Position numbers and translations under genes: made by a program
From: Przewalskia tangutica
Lineage: Eukaryota > Streptophyta > Magnoliopsida > Solanales > Solanaceae
Direction: 5' to 3'
DNA: 64,000 bases
NCBI GenBank assembly: GCA_029844215.1
Contig: CM056724.1
Location: forward strand, 2,846,307-2,910,306
Notes under the pieces: model-generated
What the model was told of the DNA's origin: nothing
Databases searched by the model: none
What the model saw: only the letters and a program-made list of their open reading frames with translations
Shown here: piece by piece, positions 10,284 through 21,671 of the stretch
How positions within the stretch are numbered: position 1 is the first letter of the stretch
Layout: every line of letters begins with the position of its first letter

Positions 10284-13200
10284 TTGTTGGGCCCCGCTTT
10301 AGCCTTGCAGCAGATCCACTTCATGCAAGGTCAGGTTTTGCAGCCCTCATCCGGCATGACACCCACTGAATTGGCACAGACATTCAGCACCCTCTCCATG
10401 CAACAGCCTAACAATACTTGGTACATGGACTCAGGCGCCACATCTCACGTCACCCAATCTGCAGGTACTATCCCTAAACTGTTTAGTTTAAAGCATCCTC
10501 AATATGTTACAGTTGATAGTGGACAACGCATTCCAGTTAAAGGGTATGGTACCTCATACACACAACCTCCTTATCCACCCTTCTCCCTAAAAAACACCCT
10601 ATATGCCCCACACATGATTAAGAACCTCATATCTGTCCGCCAATTTACTCGTAATAATTCTGTCTCCGTGGATTTTGACCTTTTGGTTTTACTGTGAAGG
10701 ATCTTCATACGGGGACACCTCTTACGAGATGCAATAGCACGGGGGATCACTATCCGTTCACGTCCACCTCCGTTGCCAGATCTTGCTCTCCCGTCACTCT
10801 AGCTGTTGTTTCTTCTTCAACTTGGCATAATAGGCTTGGTCATCCAGGAGTCCCAGTTTTTAATTTTCTTAAAGGCAACAATTTCATTGCTTGTAATGAG
10901 AAACTTGCCCAAAATTGTGTTTCTTGCTCTTTAGGCAAACATATTCGTCTTCCGTTTAAATCATCTACTAGTGTTACACTTGCTCCTTTTGATATTATAC
11001 ATGCCGATTTATGACCATCTCCTATATCTAGTTCTCTCGGTCATAAATACTATCTTGTGTTGCTTGATGTTTTTTCACACTATGTTTGGTTATATCCTCT
11101 TAAATTTAAATCGGAAGTGTTTGCCAAATTTCTTGAGTTTCACAAGTTTATCCACACACAATTTGGAAAAAGTATAAAATCATTTCAGTGCGATAATGGT
11201 CGTGAATTCAATAACTCTATGTTTCACCGGTTTTGTACAAATAATGACATGGTTTTTCGCTTCTCTTGCCCTCACACCTTACCACAAAACGGTAAAGTTG
11301 AAAGAATCATACGTACCATTAACAATATGATTCGCACCCTATTAATTCATGTCTCCCACCTTCCTGCTGGGTATATGCTGCTAAAATGTCAGAATACATT
11401 CTAATTATTCTCCCTACTAGCACTCTTCACAATATGATCCCTACCGAAATCCTCTACCATAGAGTCCCCTCCTATGATCATCTACGAATTTTCGGTTGTC
11501 TGTGCTATCCCAATCTCAGTTCTACCGCCCTTCACAAGATTGCTCCTAGGTCTACTCCCTGTGTCTTTCTAGGATCCCCGTCATACCATAGGGGCTATCT
11601 ATGCTATGACTTGTCGACTCGTCAAATCCACATATCTCGTCACGTCACATTCGACGAGACCACATTCCCGTTTTTGAATCTTCCAAAATTCCAAAACTGG
11701 ACTACTCATTTCTTGACGAGCCTGCCATCTCTCCTCATCCTTGAACACCACGCCCTTCGTCCTGCCGAGCCGCGAGGCGCGGCCCGACTTCCAGCGCGGC
11801 CGTGAACACGGTGGCAATCTTCGGGAACACGGTCGGCCAAATCTCGCAGCTGGCTTCTAGCGCCGCGGCGCTCGATCCAGGAGTCGCGGCTCCTCCGACG
11901 GCTTCGCCCCCACCTTCTCTTTATCCAACTTTACCCACCGTCTCAGACACCACTCCGCCACCCACTGTCCATACTCATCCAATGAAAACTCGTTCAAAGC
12001 ATGAAATCTTCAAACCCAAAGTCCATTTCAACTTGTCTGCCCAAACCATCTCTCCACTTCCAAAGAACCCAAAATTGGCCAAACAAGACCCTAATTGAAA
12101 TGCGGCTATGTATGAGGAATTCAATGCTTTAACTAAACAGCACACGTGGGATCTAGTACCTAGACCTGATGGGGTGAATGTAATTCGATGTATGTGGCTT
12201 TTTCGTCACAAGTTCAGAGACAATGAGGGTCTTGAGGTATAAGGCCCGTCTTGTGGCTAATGACACAAATCAACATGAGGGCATTGATTGTGGAGAGACC
12301 TTCAGTCCGGTTGTCAAACCGACTACTATTCGCACAGTTTTGAGCATTGACCGATCCATCAACTTAATGTGAAGAATGCATTCTTACATGGACCGAGAGA
12401 AAGCGATACGTCACCGCCTGGTTCACCCATCCAGCAGTCCCTCACTATGTGTGCCGTCTCCGTAGTCACTATATGGCCTGAAACAGGCTCCCCGTGCGTG
12501 GTATGATCGCTTTGCCAGGTATATCTTGCAGATTGGGTTTGTATGCAGCAAGAGTGCCACTCTTCATTTTTCATCGAGGTAGTAGCACTGCTTTATTATC
12601 AGACGCGTGGATGATATTGTTACCGCTTCCTCGGATAGATTGAAAAATGAGATTATTGTCTTCTTAAGTCCGAATTTGCAATGGCGATTTGGAAAAACTT
12701 AGTTATTTCTTGGGGATATCGGTGACTGTGCGCAATCACATGTTCTTGTGTCAGCGTAAGTATGCAGAGGAGATAGTGTACAGGGCTAAGATAGCGAATT
12801 GCAAAGTTATGCCTACTCCAGTCGATTCGAAATCTAAGTTCAGTGCTATGGATGGTGCTCCAGTCTCTGATCCTACTCTGTATAGGAGCCTTGCAGGTAC
12901 ACATCAGTATCTCACATTTACTGTGCCGACATAGCCTATCTTTGTTCAGTGGTGTGCTTATTCAAACGCCTGCGAGTCTCATTTCATCGCTCTTGGCGTA
13001 TCATTCGATACATTAAGGTACTTGATTATGGTTTGCACTATACCCCTACGCCAAACAGGTTGCTCTCATATACGGATGCAGATAGGCGGGTGTCGGACAC
13101 GCGACACTCCACCTTCCGGCTTTGTGTTTTCTTAGGGATAATCGATTTCTTGATACGCGGCGACAGCTAGCCTATCTAGATCGATCAAAGTGAGTACGAG

Positions 13201-13520
13201 GCGTTGCAAATGTAGTAATGAGATTTGTTGGCTCGAAACTTCCGTTAGAACTTGGTGTCGCTGCGTCATCGTCGTATCGTGATAACATCTCTGCCATCTA
13301 TTTGTCTCATAATCCGGTTCAGCATCAGCGAACCAAACGAACCAAACACATTGAGATAGACCTACACTTTGTTCGTGAGAAAGTTACTCTAGGCCATGTC
13401 AGAGTGTTACATGTTCCATCATCCTATCGAAGACATATTTACAAAGGACTTCTCAGACAGTTGTTTCTTGACTTCAGATCCAGTCTCAGCGTCCGGCCTC
13501 CTCCCGCTCCGACTGAGGGG
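10284..13520 (+). pseudogene. Copia pol pseudogene (protease, integrase, reverse transcriptase, RNase H)
   Basis: Domains appear in the copia order PR-INT-RT-RH but are spread over several frames. The protease motif WYMDSGATSH begins at 10419. The integrase zinc region (WHNRLGHPG...CVSCSLGKH) lies at about 10820-10945. The integrase core, with DVFSHYVW, CDNGREF and NGKVERI, lies at about 11055-11340. The post-integrase segment (LRIFGCLCYP) is near 11480. RT pieces (KARLVAND, DVKNAFLHG-like, VDDIV, YFLGISV) run from about 12240 to 12730. The RNase H end (DNISAIYLSHNP, KHIEIDLHFVREKV, LHVPSS) lies at 13280-13430. Stops near 11014 and 12098 and many frameshifts show that it cannot be expressed as a polyprotein. 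It ends at a short purine tract GAGGGG before the 3' LTR. Confidence 0.9.
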
Positions 13521-13726
13521 TGTGTAAACGTGTAAATATTGAAAACAATATATTCCCTACCCATAATTAGAATATTTTCATATATTGTGTAAATATAATT
13601 ATGGTAAGACTAGGATTCCTCTTTTGTATAGGCTTAGGATTCCTATTGTATAAGAGATGAATATAGTACTCTATATATACCTTGATATTAATGAAAGACT
13701 CCCCAAAGAAGATTAATATCATCTTA
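13521..13726 (+). mobile_element. Copia 3' LTR, 206 bp
   Basis: It starts TGTGTAAACG right after the purine tract ending at 13520 and ends ATCATCTTAC, the same ending as the 5' LTR remnant at 9171. The final CA is changed to CG. The short LTR fits small copia lineages. The host target duplication cannot be checked because the left end is outside the window. Confidence 0.8.
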
Positions 13727-15045
13727 CGCTCTCCTTTCAATTTTTATCTAGAGAATTGACCACCATGAACTTTCCAATGAATGCAACTAAGAATTATCTC
13801 GAAAGAAGTTGGAAACATACCTAAAATACTTCTTTGTTGTGGTAAAGGAATATATGGACTGCTCGAAAAAACATGAAATGTTTTCATGATATTTACTTAT
13901 ATGTCAGTGCAAGTAACTGAAAATATGCACTTTTGATTCAATATACCTAGCAATACTATATACATAGCTATACAGACTTATTTACATACTGTATTACTCA
14001 CTGGTAAACATTAGTCTATCAAGGAAGTTCCTGTACTTATCCAAAAAAAAGGGAAGAAAAAAAAAGAAGTTCCTGTACTTCCTCAGTCTTTGATCTTTTT
14101 CGCACTTCTGAAATAATGCTCGTCACTCCCAAAATGAGGTGGTTTAATTATTTCAAATTCTCATTAGACTACGGATGAAAATCATGTATTAGGAAACTAG
14201 GTGCCAACAGACTGCCGTGGCAAGGCAGTAGCTTTTGCTTACATAGGAGCGATATGTGAGGATCAGATATACTATTGAAGTAGTTAAGATACCTAGTGGC
14301 GATATAATAGCACTTTAGCTTATAATAAGACACAGGAGGATCTAAGTCAATTCGCTTTGAAGATGGGAATCATTTGCCCGAGGAATGATCAGTCTCTCAT
14401 GAATGTTATCTAGAGAGAGAAAGAAGAGATCAATCGATCTTGTTAACCATAGTACCAAGGTAAGCAGAAGCCTTGAAAATCTGAGTGGCAAAATTCAGCA
14501 TCTGAGTTCCCCGAGTATAGAACATATTGAAGTGCTCTCATGAAGGGTTAGAGAGCACTAAGGTAGAGTTTAATTGGTACATGAGGGATGGATATAAAGA
14601 TCTTTTCTTGATTGGTATGATGTAGAGAAGATACCCCAACCAATTCTTTGGCTGGGCTATGAATTCAATCTTGATTTGATTATATTGGAAGGAAAGATTT
14701 TTGGTTATGGTGATTACGGGAAGTTTTTTGGTTACAAATGAAACCAGTGTTATCTTTTCCTCTCTAATAGAATTGTAGCTACCATTCTCAAACCATGGGG
14801 AGTTCATTAAGTCTAACGTTTTGGCCTTTTTAGTGTCACCATTCTTGTTGTGTGCTTTTCTTTTCTTCGACTTTCCTTCGTCCAAAATTTAGTATCTGAT
14901 TTGACGAGACTCGTCTGTGGCTGGCTGTGGCAAGTCTAATGTCCCAGATTGTTCCAATCTGATTTTTTGAACTCTGAGCTGTGCAGATGTACCTAAGGGG
15001 TGGGTGGATTGTGCTAAGTAATGAGAGAGATTGTTTGCGTCTGAG
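13727..15045. other. Intergenic, no gene recognised
   Basis: AT-rich sequence between the copia element and the duplicated block. One open stretch on the minus strand at 14538-14885 (115 codons) starts with a Lys-rich segment (MDEGKSKKRKAHNKNG). It has no domain I recognise and no clear splice partners. I do not call it a gene. Confidence 0.4.
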
Positions 15046-15493
15046 CTGTAGACAGAGGAAGAAATCCTAGTAAATATTGTATTTTGTTATGCCTGTAACA
15101 CAGAAAATTAGCGAGTGATTCAAGGACATGTGAGCCAGATATAAATAGAAGAATAATGCTTCTGTCACTTAAAGTGTGCATAAGCCTGTGATAAGGAAGG
15201 AGTAGTTTCGTGAGAGTTATTTCAAAGACAAAATGTAGGTAAACATGAACAGGATTGTGTACCACTTGCTGCCAGAGCTGGAGGAAGAAAATCTTAGTAA
15301 CCGGTGTATTATGTTGTGCCTGTAATAGAATAAGTTAGCAAGTGACTCAAGGAGACATGAACCAGATTTAAGTAAAATGATACTGCTTCTGTCATTTTTC
15401 CGTATTGTTGCGGTGTGTGATAAGGAAGAATATATTGGTGAATGTTATTTCAAAGACGAAATGTGGATAAATGTAAACAAGACTGTGTACCGT
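15046..15493. repeat. Two diverged tandem copies of a ~220-bp block
   Basis: Copy 1 (about 15046-15262) and copy 2 (about 15274-15493) share, in order: a GAGGAAGAAAATC-like start, TAGTAA...GTATTATGTTGTGCCTGTAA-like sequence, GACTCAAGGA, ACTGCTTCTGTCA, GTGATAAGGAAG, GTTATTTCAAAGACAAAATG and AACA(G/A)GA(T/C)TGTGTACC. Substitutions and small indels show that the duplication is old. It has no coding potential. Confidence 0.75.
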
Positions 15494-16069
15494 AGCATCA
15501 CAACATAAATTTGAAATCGCTCATAGGATTATGTATCACGTCTCTACTTTTACAGTTTTGATGTTCAGATTTTGCATTTTATTTTGATCTTTAACCTACG
15601 CCACTTCTTCTGCAGCCTAACAGAGAATAACCAACAAACAGCAAGCTGAATTTTGCAGAACTGGACAACCTTTATGAATTCTTGCCCGTTGAGATAGCAG
15701 GGTCTAATATTGCGCTGCTGCCCTTCAAGAGTAAAGAGTTTATTTGAAAGGGTGATCATAGGCATCCAAAGAACTTTTTGTAGAGACAACTCTAATAGGA
15801 TGATGTATAGAATATAGAGTGTACTGTTTGCAAAGTATTTGACATGTTCTCCATTTCCCCTCGAACATCTTTGTGAGGGCTCATGTGGAACTACTTTAGA
15901 CTGTTTTAGTTTGACCTGCTAAATGTGACTCTTGCAAGTGTTAATATATTCTTGGTTTCCCCTCTTTATTTTGAGTCACAAAGTTATGGTAGATTGGTAG
16001 GGAATTATCATTATTATGTGTTTTTTACATGGTAAGTGAGGATTCATATAAGCGATCCAACTTGTTTGA

Positions 16070-16190
16070 ACCTATGTTGCTCAAATATTTCAAAAATGTC
16101 GACATGTGAGTGTCGGATCCTTCAAAAAGTAGTGCATTTTTTTAGGATATGACACGAGCGCGACAACATTTTTGGAGAGTTATAGTTTGT
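16070..16190. mobile_element. Palindromic MITE, copy 1
   Basis: A short inverted-repeat element with left arm CCTATGTTGCTC...AAAAATGTCGACATG and GTGTCGGATCC, and a right arm of its approximate complement ending CGACAACATTTTTGGAGAG. The same element occurs at 33286-33417 and 37817-37936. This copy is the most decayed, and the outer right arm is barely recognisable. Just before it (16028-16066) lies a short GAGGATTCATATA...CAACTTGTTTG segment also found near 42050 and 48895, a fragment of another dispersed repeat. Confidence 0.65.
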
Positions 16191-16835
16191 AACTGAGGTG
16201 TAGTAGTAGTTGTTTGAACTGCTCTTGTTTTTGAGTCAAAGAGTTTTGAACAATTGGAACGGGGTTCAACCTCTCTTTTCCCCCCTTCTAAGTATGATAT
16301 TTAGCAAGTTGTAACAGTTTTGATCTACCACATTTCAGCACATAATAATCTTTTGAAAGATTATAAGCTTGACCTATATGGAATTTGAAATGGCATGAAG
16401 ACAATTGCTCTATGCACTGTTTTATTGTGCATTCCTAAATCCTAATGAAGACTACTGCAATTATACTTTGTTAGAAATGACCTAAAAATGTGTAACGTTT
16501 GGGACACATGAGCAACCCTTCGCGCACGAGATAACAATCTAAAATCCTTTATAAATTATAACTATTCATATTACAAGTTCCCTCGATCTTTTTCTTTTCA
16601 ATTGTTGAAATTGGAATTCGAATAGTCCCATTTTTTTGTCGAATACATGTGAACTTGGGTATCAGTGAGTGTTTGGGTAGAGCCTATAAGTGGCAAATTG
16701 GCTTAAAATCACTTATTAGCTTAAATAAACGTGTTATAAATCAATGTGAAGTGTATAAACTAACTATGATTTAGTGATACAAGCGTTTGCGAAATGCATT
16801 TATTGGGTTGGTATAAATATTAACAATGGTAAGGA

Positions 16836-17690
16836 GCCGTTTGGACATGATTTAAAATTAGTGATTTGAAATCATGATGATTTGAAGTTGAAGTTTTGTT
16901 TGGACATGCAATTTGGATTTCTTAAGTTGTATTTTTCTCATTGACATAAAAACCCCACAAGTTGTGAAAACCATCAAAGCTTTCTTAATTCTTATGCAGT
17001 CTTACCAACTGAGCAAGTAATAGTTCATAACAAAATTAATACGCGGCTAGAAAACTTTTCTAAAAAATACATCAATTGATATGTAATTCAATAAAAATAA
17101 AAATTGAACACGAATATAGTGTAACTACTCTTTAATATAATCTTCTCACATCTCACATGGTATGAACAATCTCTTCACGTCGATCATGCATTTTCTGATC
17201 AGATGACCGAGAAAACGAAGCTACATTATTACTTTAAGTCGGTTGTTGGTCAATATCATTAGCAATTGTATCATCATGTTCATATTCTGTGAATATTCAT
17301 CACTCCTTTGGTATTCCCGCAAAAAATATATATTATAACACTACACAAGCTATGACAATGTTCACGTGTGTATCAATATCATAATGGTTCATGCCTTGTT
17401 AGTATTCTGAATCTACTTTTTCAAGCTCCAATGAAAAAAATATTTTATCTTGGACAATTATATCCAATACAATATAAAGTCGATCAATTGATATATATTT
17501 ATTAACTTATGGATCATTTTTTACGAAATATAAATTTATCGGTCAAATTTTATATTTTAAAAAAATTGAAATCATGATTTTGAATCCCAAATTTTGAATG
17601 AAGTTGAATTATGTCCAAATGCATAAAAAAACAGTAATTTGAAATCAAAGTATAAAATCATAATTTGAAATTGCATGGCCAAACGCCTAC
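16836..17690. mobile_element. TIR element (MITE-like) with GCCGTTTGGACATG ends
   Basis: The left end GCCGTTTGGACATG... is mirrored by ...TTGCATGGCCAAACGCC at the right, and both are followed inward by AAATCATGATTT-type sequence (near 16860-16890 and 17565-17665). The interior of about 850 bp is AT-rich and non-coding. No target duplication could be fixed. Family (hAT or PIF-like) is uncertain. Confidence 0.5.
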
Positions 17691-17783
17691 TTAATATTTA
17701 TGGGCTTTTAAACAATAAACAGTTGCACCACAAACCTAGGCTCACAATACGTAGCTTCTAAATTATTTGCAATAAGATTATGA

Positions 17784-17968
17784 AGGTCAATGTAATTTTT
17801 TTGACGGTGAATGATACCGCAAACCACGCCGTCTAATTAACCACACTTAGCCCCGTGTGTGACTCAACCAAGAAGGTTTATGCGTGATCGAACTCGTGGC
17901 GCTGCCGCGCTTCATCTGCACATTCTTCAACTCTGGCCACCATCATGCGGGTAGGTCAATGTAATTTT
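17784..17968 (-). mobile_element. SINE with 16-bp target duplication
   Basis: The insert is flanked by identical 16-bp copies AGGTCAATGTAATTTT at 17784-17799 and 17953-17968. Read on the minus strand it contains a pol III B-box-like GTTCGATCAC about 45 bp after an A-box-like TGGCCAGAGTTG, and ends in a short A run next to the duplication. That is a tRNA-derived SINE of about 153 bp. It sits about 340 bp upstream of the nicalin start codon. Its family is not the Au type seen elsewhere here. Confidence 0.7.
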
Positions 17969-18307
17969 ATAATGGTTAAAGATTGATCTTACGACAAAAG
18001 TAAAACGGTGAGTTGGGAAAATGATAAAGATCTATCATTATGTAATTTTTAAATATGTAATATTTATTTTAAAAATTTATGTTTGAATTGATCTTAAAAT
18101 TAAATTATTTAAGTATCGAAATCTGAACCATTTTACGAAGTTTGAAGGTAAATTTAGACCTTTTGGGTAATTTTAATAAAGCTTTCTTCATCACTTTCAC
18201 CCCTCTACTACTAGTGTCCAGACACTTTTCTCTTCTTTAACATATTTTCAGATCAAATCCATCACCAATTCCCTTCCGCAAAGCCCTACCTCTGCAGCCA
18301 TTCTTCA

Positions 18308-21300
18308 ATGGCGAATTCTCATCGACGACCGGCTGCATTGGATCCTGTTTACTATCCGGTAGTCGCATTGGCCTTAATCCTAGCTACATGTGTCGACCTA
18401 TACGACGCCGTCACCGTAGTCGACGTTTACCGTCTCGTTCAATACGATATCTCCGGCGTTCAATTCGGATCTCGGTTCGCTACTCTCAATCACCACGCTG
18501 GTTCATCGCTATTCGATTCAGATCTCTCTCGTACTGTTCTCATGCTTCCGGTTCGTGAATTGGACCTCAATCTCATTAAAGGTGCGTGCGCGCTTTTATA
18601 TACTGCTTTGAAATCTGGAAATCTTCACTTGAAGCATAAAAAAGCTTTGATGATGAATTTAGTGCTTGAGAGTTGCGTTTACTATGCATAGTTCAGCTAT
18701 TTTCAGTATAAAAAGCTTTGAAGATGAATTTAGTGTTCGAGAGTTAAGTTTACTATGCATAGTTCAGCTATTTTCAGTATAAAAAGCTTTGAAGATGAAT
18801 TTAGTGTTCGAGAGTTGCGTTTACTATACATAGTTCAGCTATTTTCAGTGTAAAAAGCTTTGAAGATGAATTTAGTGTTAGAGAGTTGCGTTTACTAGGT
18901 ATAGTTTAGCTAAGAAGCTCGTTCGTTAATGTCAATGACCTTTTTTATAGCAATTGCCACATTTTTCTGTACAAGTAAGCTTTGATGATGAATTTAGTGT
19001 TCGCGAGTTAAGTTTACTAGGCACAATTCAGCTACGTAGCTCATTCATTATTGCCAATGACTTTTTATAGCAATTGCTACATTTTTCATATAGAAAAAAA
19101 GCTTTGAATATGAATTTAGTGTTTGAGAATTGCGCCTTACTAGACATAATTCAGCTAAGAGGCTCGTTCGTTATTGTCAATGACTTTTTATAGCAATTGC
19201 TACATTTTTTCAGTATTAGAAAAGTTTTGAATATGAATTTAGTGTTTGAGAGTTGTGCGTTACTAGACATAATTCAGCTAAGAAGCTCGTTCGTTATTGT
19301 CAATGATCTTTTATAGCAATTGCCACATTTTTTATGAAGTAAGAAGTGGCATCAAGAAGATGCAATAAGGTAGAAAAGAGAATGAGTTAGCTTCAATACT
19401 TCAAATGAAACAATTATGCTAAGATCAGGGAGCTAGCAAAGTCCAGAAAATGATCAGTTCTATTTACAGGAGTTAGGTTGCTCCAGCTAAATGAATTAAG
19501 TAGAGGTCTAGTTTTTAGGGAGTGGTTTGGAGATGAGATTCCGTTGAGACTTCTATTGTTACATAGCATAAAATACTTGCGAGGATCATAGTCCAGATTT
19601 CAATTCTCCGAAATTGAGCTTCTTTGCCCTCCCTTAAACTTTTGCTCATATTACCCCACCGTTTGGAAAAAGTCTAATTTTTGTCCTTTGACTCCCAATA
19701 GAGCTCCAAACTGAGGGTAATTTCGAAACGTAGGATTAAATTGGGTGGGGGTTAAATTTGGACTTTTTTCCTTGAACAATTTGGACACGGGCTCCACCTA
19801 TTTCACGCTGGAGCTGCTTCGTTAATGACAAGGTCAAATACGAGACGATTTGCTAGCGACAAGGGTATGGAATAAAACTAAGCAATTCAAGTAGTACAGG
19901 GGCAGATTTGGACCAGAAAAAACAAGGGGAAAGCTAGATGCATTGACAATTATGAAGAACATGTTTAGGTCATTTTATGCAACTATTTTTGCTTTTAGAC
20001 ACTTAATCAACTTGGACTTACAGAAGGTTTTACTTTAGGAAATGGCAATGAAAATTATCAGTAGGTTGACAACACTGATAAAATATATCCTACGAAGAAA
20101 GGACAAACTGATTGAGAGGGCTCCAACGATTTATGTATCTTCAGGAACAGTCTAAGATTCTGGTTTATTCTCAAAGTTGAATTACTTTGTAAACAAGCAT
20201 TCTCAGCAGTGGGGTCCTCCTTTCACCGTTTTGGGCATTGACTTCTAGTGTCACAATAACATGAATGCTTGCCGTATTATTTAAATTGATTCCCCTCTAT
20301 TGCACCTCTATGCTTTCTTTTTCTGTTCGCCTCGGCATTTGTTTTTAATGTGATAAGTCTACTCAAGTACTTCTGGTATTTAATTTTCTTGAACTCTTGG
20401 TTGTTGTTGATTTGATCCGATAGAATTGTTTTGTTTGTTGTATTGCTAATGCTGCTAAAGGGTAGTATTAAATTTTGACAGTCGCAGAAAGAAATATTAT
20501 TCCAGAAATTCAACTTAAAAGTTCTTTTCCGAAAAATAAAAAGAAAGTTCAACCTAAATGTTGATTGTACAACATAACTGAGTACTTATTTTTAGTGATT
20601 TGGTTTTCCCCCAATTCTAGATCACTCTCTTGTCTAATGGGCTTGTTCTTCCTATTTTCCATTTTATTGCAGAATATATTGGACAGGGGAAGCTGTTAGG
20701 GGGCTTACTGCTTTTACTGCCGCCTCAGTTTAATCCAGAAAAAGTAGACGCCGCAGTTGGTGTTGGTGAAGATTTTGACCTTCTGAGGAATAAAGTGTCT
20801 GAGCTGGAACGGTTGCTTATACATGCTAACATACCTGTGAGGCAACACATCCTTGATTATCTTCTTCCTTGTATTTTTTTTGCCCCTGGTTATGTGTTCA
20901 GTGGTGTAATGCATGAGATTTATAGTACACCTTCATCATGTTCCTAGAGCTGCCTTTGACCTTTGTCTAGCGCCTGTTTGGTTTGGTTTGGTTTATTCTA
21001 CCTGACTAACAGATTTCATCAGTCGTTAATTAAATAATTTCTTAATCATTAGGACTTTCCCTTTCTTTGTTGTTGGGAAAACCAGTCTTAAGTATTATTA
21101 ACCAACCCTTTGGTGATTAAAAATGAATGTTAAATCGTTTTTAAGTGATGAATATAAACATTCAGAAGTAGTTTTAGTATTCAATCCTAGTAAATATTGT
21201 ATATATAGGGACAGTGTGGCTCAGTATGAAGAAACAGAATGCCGTAGAGGCATTGATTGTGATTTGGTGTGGACTATGAGGGGACGTTTTTCTTTCACAT

Positions 21301-21608
21301 AGGCTACATTTGCCTTTGATTTCCTTTTCTAATAAGGATGAGATAAATATAATATTCTGTTGAGCGATGTCCATATTTATAGTCCTCTTCCAATTGTTCA
21401 TAGAACAAGAGCAAATTGAGCAATTTTAGTTGCGACTCCTTCTGCCTTATATGAACTAACCTAGTAGTTACAATTTTGTCTTTAAATGTTTGCAACTGTT
21501 CCTTAGAAGTGACTTTTAGTGCCTTTTTATTACAATAAATCGAAAAAGTATTGTAGAGCATATTTTATATCAGAACAAAGATTTGAATTTTTTCTTGAAA
21601 CTGGTAAC

Positions 21609-21671
<63 letters not shown>

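Noticed and set aside
14538..14885. Minus-strand open frame of 115 codons with a Lys-rich start
   Set aside because: No recognised domain, no upstream exon and no support beyond length. It could be a decayed gene fragment; a protein search would decide.
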